Below are positions 40,600 through 47,500 of a stretch of DNA of 49,020 bases, piece by piece; within the stretch, counting starts at the first letter, position 1, and each line of letters opens with the position of its first letter. Position numbers and translations under genes: made by a program. The notes under the pieces are model-generated. The model was not told the origin of the DNA. It ran no database searches and saw only the letters and a program-made list of their open reading frames with translations. Source of the stretch: Micromonospora arida (GTDB lineage Bacteria; Actinomycetota; Actinomycetes; Mycobacteriales; Micromonosporaceae); NCBI RefSeq assembly GCF_003857035.1, contig NZ_QGSY01000217.1, positions 1 to 49,020 on the forward strand, given 5' to 3'.

Positions 40600-41579
40600 C
40601 GCGTCGTCCCACCCGCGTGCGATCGGCACCACTCCAGCACCGCCATCGCGCTGTAGAGCTTGTTCTCCGCCTGACCGAACGCGATGCTCGCCGGCCCGTC
40701 GAGCACCTCCGAGGTCACCTCCTCGCCGCGATGCGCCGGCAGGTCGTGCAGGAACACCGCGTTCGGGCTGTGCCGCCAGAGTTCCTGTTCGACCCGGAAC
40801 GGGGCGAAGACCTGTCGCCAGTCCGGGTCCGGCTTCACGGTGCCGGTGGTCTGCCAGCGGGTGGTGTAGATGGCGTCGAGATCGCCCGGCAGGTCTGACA
40901 TGTGGCACCGCTCGACGATGCTCGCCCCACTGATCTCGGCCTGCCGGGTGGCGTCGGCCAGGATCTGGGCGGGCAGGCCGTAACCGGGCGGGGTGCGCAG
41001 TTCCAGTTCAACGCCCGGAAACCGGGTGAGCGCCAGGGCGAGGGCGGTGGCCGTGTTGTTGGCCTCCCCCAGGTAGAGCAGGCGCAACCCCTCGATCCGG
41101 CCGAACTGCCGCAGCAACGTGGTCAGGTCTGTCAGCGCCTGGGTGGGGTGCTCCTCGGCGCTCATCGCGTTGATCACCGTCATCCGATTCTGGGCAGACC
41201 AGGCCCGCAACTCGGCCGGGTCACCGGCGGTGCGGGCGACCAGCACGTCGAGCATGCCGGACAGCACCCGGCCGGTGTCGGCGCTGGTCTCCCCGGTGTT
41301 GGTCTGCAGGTCCTGCGGGCCGTACTGGATCACGCCGGCGCCGAGCCGCAGTGCGGCGCTGGTGAAGGCGGTCCGGGTACGCGTCGAGGTCTTGAGGAAG
41401 TAGACCCCGGCGACCTGCCCGGCGAGCGGGTTCCCGCACTCCCCGGCGGCGAACGCGGCGCCCCGGGCGACGATCGAGTAGAGGTCCGCATCGGTCAGGT
41501 CACGGATCGACACCAGGTGCCGCACCTGCTGGACGGTGGGGTCGGTGACCGTCGCGGAGACGCTCGGAAAGGTCCTCAT
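40596..41579 (-). CDS. Aspartate/ornithine carbamoyltransferase homologue, non-standard acceptor site
   Basis: A 327-residue transcarbamoylase-fold enzyme that should transfer a carbamoyl group from carbamoyl phosphate to an amino group. The phosphate-binding motif FLKTSTRTRTAF is at 61-72 (STRTR 65-69), EEHPTQALTDL includes H144-Q147, and LYLGEANNTATALA fits the second domain. Two acceptor-site signatures differ from ornithine enzymes: HDLP (277-280) replaces HCLP, and YTTRWQTTG lacks the DxWxSMG pattern. The acceptor is therefore probably not ornithine. ATG 41579 overlaps the NRPS stop by one base (TGATG) with GGAGG 7 bases upstream; GTG 41582 is the alternative. In this setting it likely makes an ureido amino acid or carbamoylates the peptide. 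Confidence 0.85.
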   Translation of the reverse strand: MRTFPSVSATVTDPTVQQVRHLVSIRDLTDADLYSIVARGAAFAAGECGNPLAGQVAGVYFLKTSTRTRTAFTSAALRLGAGVIQYGPQDLQTNTGETSADTGRVLSGMLDVLVARTAGDPAELRAWSAQNRMTVINAMSAEEHPTQALTDLTTLLRQFGRIEGLRLLYLGEANNTATALALALTRFPGVELELRTPPGYGLPAQILADATRQAEISGASIVERCHMSDLPGDLDAIYTTRWQTTGTVKPDPDWRQVFAPFRVEQELWRHSPNAVFLHDLPAHRGEEVTSEVLDGPASIAFGQAENKLYSAMAVLEWCRSHAGGTTR

Positions 41580-44500
41580 CACATGTCCTCCGTCCGTGCG
41601 GTGTTCGACATCAGCAGCGACATGACCTCGTCCCCTGCCTCGCCGTTGGTCAGCAGCACCAGCCCGGCCCCGTCCGGAACCCGACCGGTGACCAGCGCCC
41701 GGTAGCCGGCGATGTGGCCCCGGTGGGTGAACTCCACGTGCGTTCCGGCGCTCCCCTCGATGCGGTCCACCATGCAGCCGAGCCCGAAGACGCCGCCCGG
41801 GCCCGCGGTCAGTTGTGCCCTCACCGTTTCCAGGCTGAGCAGGGCCGGATCACCCCGGTAGGCGGTCTGGATCTCACTGGTCAGCGCGGCCAGGTCGGTA
41901 GCGGTGGTCCAGAGGCCGGCTGCCGCCAGGTCCGCACGCACCTCCCAACCGTGTGGGTGTGGCTCGCCCCGTTCGTCGTGCCCGGCTGCCACCGGCCGGC
42001 CGGACGTCTCCGGGAAGCTCTGGTCGAAGCTGCTGCCGGTCATCCCCAGTGGTGCGAAGACCAGCTCGGCCATCAGGTCGGCGAAGGGTGTCGCGGTGAC
42101 GTCCTCCATGAGCTGCTGGATCACCACGAAGTGGCTGTTGCGCTCCACGGCGACCGGGTCGGGCGCGTCGAGCGCCCGCACCGGTTCGGTGAGCACGCCA
42201 CGGCCGAGCAGCAGGTCCGACAGCGGCGGTACCGGGCCTCCGCGCGGATGTCCGCTGCTGCCCGTCGACGTCAGGCCGGCGACGTGGCCGAGCAGTTGCC
42301 GCAGGGTCACCGGCCGGTCGGCGGGCAACTGCCACGCCTTGAGGTACGCGTTGACGTCCGCGTCGAGCCGGAGTGCTCCCCTGTCGACCAGAGCCAGCGC
42401 ACCCACCGCCGCGACCAGCTTGCTGACCGATCCCACCTGGAAGATGGTCGCCGGGGTCACCGGGGCGCCACCGCCCGCCGCGCAGTGCCCGACAGCAAGG
42501 ACCTGCACCAACTCGCCGTCCGCGAGCACGGCCAGCGACGCGCCGGGAACCCGCGCCTCGGCGAGCAGCGGAGCGACCCGGGGCAACGGCGCGATCCGGG
42601 GCAGCGCCACGGCTCGCGCCGCACCGGCCGCCGGGGCCGCGACGGCCACGGTGAGCGCGGCGGCGAGGTCCGCCAGCGGTTGGTCCATCATCGCCTGTTG
42701 CAGGGTGAGCGGGAGGCCGGCCTGCCGGGCCGCGGTGACCACGGGCACCACCAGCAGTGAATGCCCGCCCAGGGCGAAGAACCGGTCCTGACGACCGACC
42801 CTGGGCACGTCCAGCACCTCGGCCCAGATCCCGGCGAGGATCGTCTCGGCCGGACCCTGCGGCGCGGCGATCTCCGCCTCCGTCCGCAGTGGCACCGCCG
42901 GCAACGCCCGCAGGTCCACCTTGCCGTTGGGATTGAGCGCGATGGCGTCGACCGGCACGAAGGCCGCCGGGACCAGGGCCGCGGGCAGCCGCCGGGCGCA
43001 GTGCCCGGCCAGGTCGTCGGCACCACCCACGTGGTACGCGATCAGCTGGTTGCCCCCGCCCGGAGCCGGGCGCGCCACCACCGCCGCGTCGCGTACGGCG
43101 GAGTGTTCGAGGAGCACCGCGCGGATCTCGCCCGGCTCGACCCGGTGCCCACGGATCTTCACCTGGTCGTCGACCCGGCCGAGCAGGTCGAGTTGCCCGT
43201 CCGGCAACCAACGGCCGCGGTCACCGGTGCGGTACAGCCGGGAGCCCGCCGGCCCGTACGGGTCGGGCACGAACCGGGCGGCCGTGTGTTCGGGCCGTCC
43301 GGCGTACCCCCGAGCCAGTTGCGGTCCACCGAGGTAGACCTCGCCGACCGCGCCGACAGGCACCGGATTCAGCCGAGCGTCCAGCACGTAGGTACGCATC
43401 CCGCCGAGCGGCCGGCCGACCGGCGCGACCTGGCCGGTGAGCGCGCCGGTCACCGGGTAACGGCTGACGGCGACCGTCGCCTCGGTCGGTCCGTACTCGT
43501 TGAGCAGCACGGTCCGTGGTGCGAGTTTCTGCCATCGCGCGCAGGTCCGCGCGGTGAGCGCCTCGCCGCCCAGCACCAGCACCGGGGTCAGCGCGGCTGC
43601 CTGCTCGCTCGACAACTGCCCGGCGAGCAGGTCCAGATGACTCGGGGTCAGCTTGACGAAGCTGAACGGCCCCGCCGCTGCCAGCCGCGGGCCGAGTTCG
43701 TCCAGCCCGGCGTCGGTCGGCATCAGCCACAGCCGCTGCCCGGCGACCAGCGGCGCCCAGATGGTGGTCACCACCATGTCGAAGGCGACCGACGAGAACA
43801 GTGCCGCGCCACCCCGCCGGTCGGCGACGAGCTCGTCCACCGCCCAGTTCAGGTAGCCGGCCAGGCTGCGGTGGCTGACCTGCACACCGTGGGGCCGTCC
43901 CGTCGACCCCGACGTGAAGATCACGTACGCGAGCTGGTCCGGGTCGGTGCGGCCGGGCGGCTGGTCGTCGGGGCGGGCCGCGATCGGCCCCGCGTCGACG
44001 TCCAGCAGCACCCGGTCGACGCCGGTGAACCGGTCGACGTAGGCGGTGCTGGTGACCACGACGGTGGCCCCGGCCTGGGTGAGCATGGACGCGATCCGCG
44101 CTGCCGGGTACGACGGGTCGATCGGCAGGTACGCCCCGCCCGCCCGCCAGATGCCCAGCAGGGTCGTGACGAGGTCGGCACCCCGGTCGAGCAGCACTCC
44201 CACCACCCGCTCCGGCCCGACGCCCCGCTCCCGCAGGTGCCAGCCGAGGCGGTTCGCCGCCGCGTCGAGGCCGGCGTAGCTCAGCTCGCCGACCGCCTCG
44301 GTGTCGCCCGCGATGGCGGCCCTGTCCCGCACCAGGTCGGGCACCATGCCGGGCTCCGGCGCGTTGCCGTCGGTCGCCTCGACCCAGCCCACCAGCACGT
44401 TGTGCCGTTCCGCCTCGGCCAGCCGGGCCGCGCGGGCGTCGCCGTCCGGGTCCGCCACCATCGCGTCGAGCACGAGCCGGTACATCGCGGCCAACCGCTC

Positions 44501-47500
44501 GACCTCGGCCCGCTCCAGGTGGTCGCTGTCGCTGCTCAGCTCCAGGTGCCCGGCGACCGCCGAGACGGCCAGGGCGAACTCCGAGCTGGCGGCGGCGTAC
44601 CGGGGGCCCGCCTCGACGTGCTCACCGACCACCTCGTTGAAGTCGAGGTAGCTGAAGTAGACGTCGAGCAGGCGGGTGCCGGAAACCGCCGGTCGGATCG
44701 CCGGCGCGGGGTAGCGCCGGTGCGGCCACATTTCGACCTCCGTGGCGTGCACCCGGCGGACCAGTTCGGTCCAGGTGGCGCAGTCGCGCTCGTACGGGAA
44801 CGGCAGCGTGTTCAGCGACATGGCGTACACCCGCTCGCTGCCCGGCATGTCCGGCCGGGTGTGGCAGACCAGGCCGCTGTAGAACCGGGGCTCGTCGGTG
44901 AGCTGGCCGAGCACCGTCAGGTGCGCGGCGTGCAGCACCGCCTTGAGCGAGACGCGCGCGCTGGAGGCCAGCGCGCGAAGCCCTGGTTCCAGGTCGCGGA
45001 ACGGCACCCGGACGGTGTGGGCGGTACGCGTCGGCGGCGGCGACGTGGGCAGCCAGCCGGTGGGGAAGGTGAACTTCACGCACCGCTCCATCAGGTCCTG
45101 CCAGTACCGTCGGTCCACCGGAGACTCCAGGGCGCGACGTTCCCCTGCGATGAAGTCGGCGAACCGCACCTCCGGCAGGGGCTCCGGTTCAGGCCCGACA
45201 CCGACGCGCATCGAGCGGTAGCGGTCGAGGATCTCCGCGACCAGCGCGTGCAGGCTCCAGCCCTCGACGACCACGTGGCAGATCGTCAGCACCAACCGCC
45301 AACTCCGGTCGGTCTCCCGGCAGACGGCGAACCGCAGCAGCGGCGCCCGCTCGACGTCGAACGGCGACGCGTACTCCACGGCGACGAGGCGGCGCAGCTC
45401 GGCCTCCCGGTCCTCCTCGGACAACCCGCGCAGGTCGTGCGACACGACCGGCACCCGCACGGCGGGATGCACCAGCTGCATCGGCACCGAGTAGCCGGTC
45501 GGGTCCACCGAGGAGCGCAGAACCTCGTGCCGGTTCACCACGAGGTTCACCGCCTCGCGCAGCGTCGCCAGGTCCTGCGGGTCGTCCTCGCGGACGAGGA
45601 AGGACGTCACGTTGTGGTAGTGGTTCCATCCGTTGTCGGCCAGCATCTCCAGCAGCATGCCGAGCTGCACCTGGGACAGCGGGTACGCGTCGGTGAGGCC
45701 GTCCGGAAGCAAGGCCCGGTCCGGCGCGGACACCAGCTCGAACGGCTCCACCGGGCGGTCGACGTGCACCGGTCCGGTGCGGTCGACCAGCGCGGCGCAC
45801 AGCCGGGAAACGGTTTGCAGGTCCATCACGTCCGCGACCGAGACGTCGAAGCCGGCCGTCCGCAGCGTGCTGGCCAGCACCAGCGCCTTGATCGAGTGGC
45901 CACCCAGCTCGAAGAAGCCGTCCTCGACGCCCACCGCCGGCAGACCCAGCACCTGCGCCCAGATCCCGGCGACCCGTTCCTCCAACGCGGTACGCGGACC
46001 GACCATGGCCCGCCCGTCGCCGGGATCGCCGTCCTGCGGCGCGGGCAGCGCGCGCCGGTCGAGCTTGCCGCTGTTGTTGCGGGGCAGCTGGTCCAGCGTC
46101 ACGAAGGCCGACGGAATCATGTAGTCCGGCAGCGTGCGGGCCAGCGCCGCGCGCAGCTCGCCCGTGCTCGGCCGCTGCCCGGACGCTCCGGCCAGGTATC
46201 CGACCAGTCGTGGATCGCCGGCGGTGTCCTCGCGAAGGACGACCGCCGCCTCGGCGACCGCCGGCAGCGCGGCCAGCGCCGACTCCACCTCGCCCAACTC
46301 GATCCGGTAGCCGCGAAGCTTGACCTGGTCGTCGAGCCGTCCGAGGAACTCCACGCTGCCGTCGGGTAGGCGGATCCCCAGGTCGCCGGTGCGGTACATC
46401 CGGCTGCCGGCGGGGCCGTAGGGGTCGGGCAGGAACCGCTGGGCGGTCAGCGCCGGTTGGTTCAGATAGCCCAGGGCCACGCCGTGTCCGGCCAGGTGGA
46501 TCTCGCCGGGCACACCGAGCGGCGTCGGGTGCCCCTGCTGGTCGAGTACGTACATGCGCAGACCGGCCAGCGGACGCCCGATCCGGCTGCCCACCCCGGC
46601 AGCGAGGTCGGCGCGGGTGACCCGGTGATAGCTGGAGTAGACAGTGGTCTCGGTGATCCCGTACATGTTGACGAGGGCGATCCGGGCCAGTCCGAGCCGA
46701 TCGACCCACGGGGCGAGGTCGGCGAAGTCCAGCCGCTCGCCGGCCAGGACGACCGCGCGCAGCACCAGTCGCCGCAGCCGCTGGTCACCGTCGGCGGCCA
46801 GCCGAACCAGTCCCCGGAAGGCCGTGGGGGTCTGGGCCAACAGAGTCACCTCCTGCTCCACCAGCAGGTCGAGCAGATCCTCCGGCACCCGGGCCACCGC
46901 CGGCGGCACCACCACCAGTCGGCTGCCATGCAGCAGCGCACCCCACAACTCCCACACCGAGACGTCAAAGGCGTACGAGTGGAACAGCGCGACCACGTCG
47001 GTCTCGTCGGTGGCGTAGTGCTCCTGCGCGCTGTCGAGCAGCCTCAGCACGTTGGCGTGGCTGACGCAGACACCCTTCGGGCGGCCGGTCGAGCCGGACG
47101 TGTAGATGACGTAGAGCGGGTCGTCGGCGTCGTTCACCGGGGCCGGGTCGGTCTCCGGGTGGCCGGTCAGGTCGGTGCGGTCGAGCAGCACCAGATGCCC
47201 GTCGTAACCGGCGAGCGCGTCGACGTGGGCACCCGTGGCGACCACCGTCCCGGCGGCTGCGTCGGCGAGCAGGTACGCGATGCGCTCGGCCGGCTGGGTC
47301 GGGTCCAGCGGCAGGTAGGCGGCACCGGCCTTGAGCACGCCGAGCAGGGCGGGCACCAGGTCCGCACCTCGATCCAGGCAGACACCGACCACCGCGCCCC
47401 TGCCCACACCGACGGCCCGCAGGTGCCCGGCGAGCCGGTTGGCCTGTGCGTCTACCTGCGCGTACGTCAGTCGGGTCGGGCCGGCGACCACCGCTACCGC

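Noticed and set aside
42761..46369. A 1202-codon plus-strand open frame opposite the NRPS
   Set aside because: It is the antisense of conserved A, T and C domains, has no recognisable domain and is rich in Arg, Gln and His, as expected for a shadow of GC-rich coding sequence.
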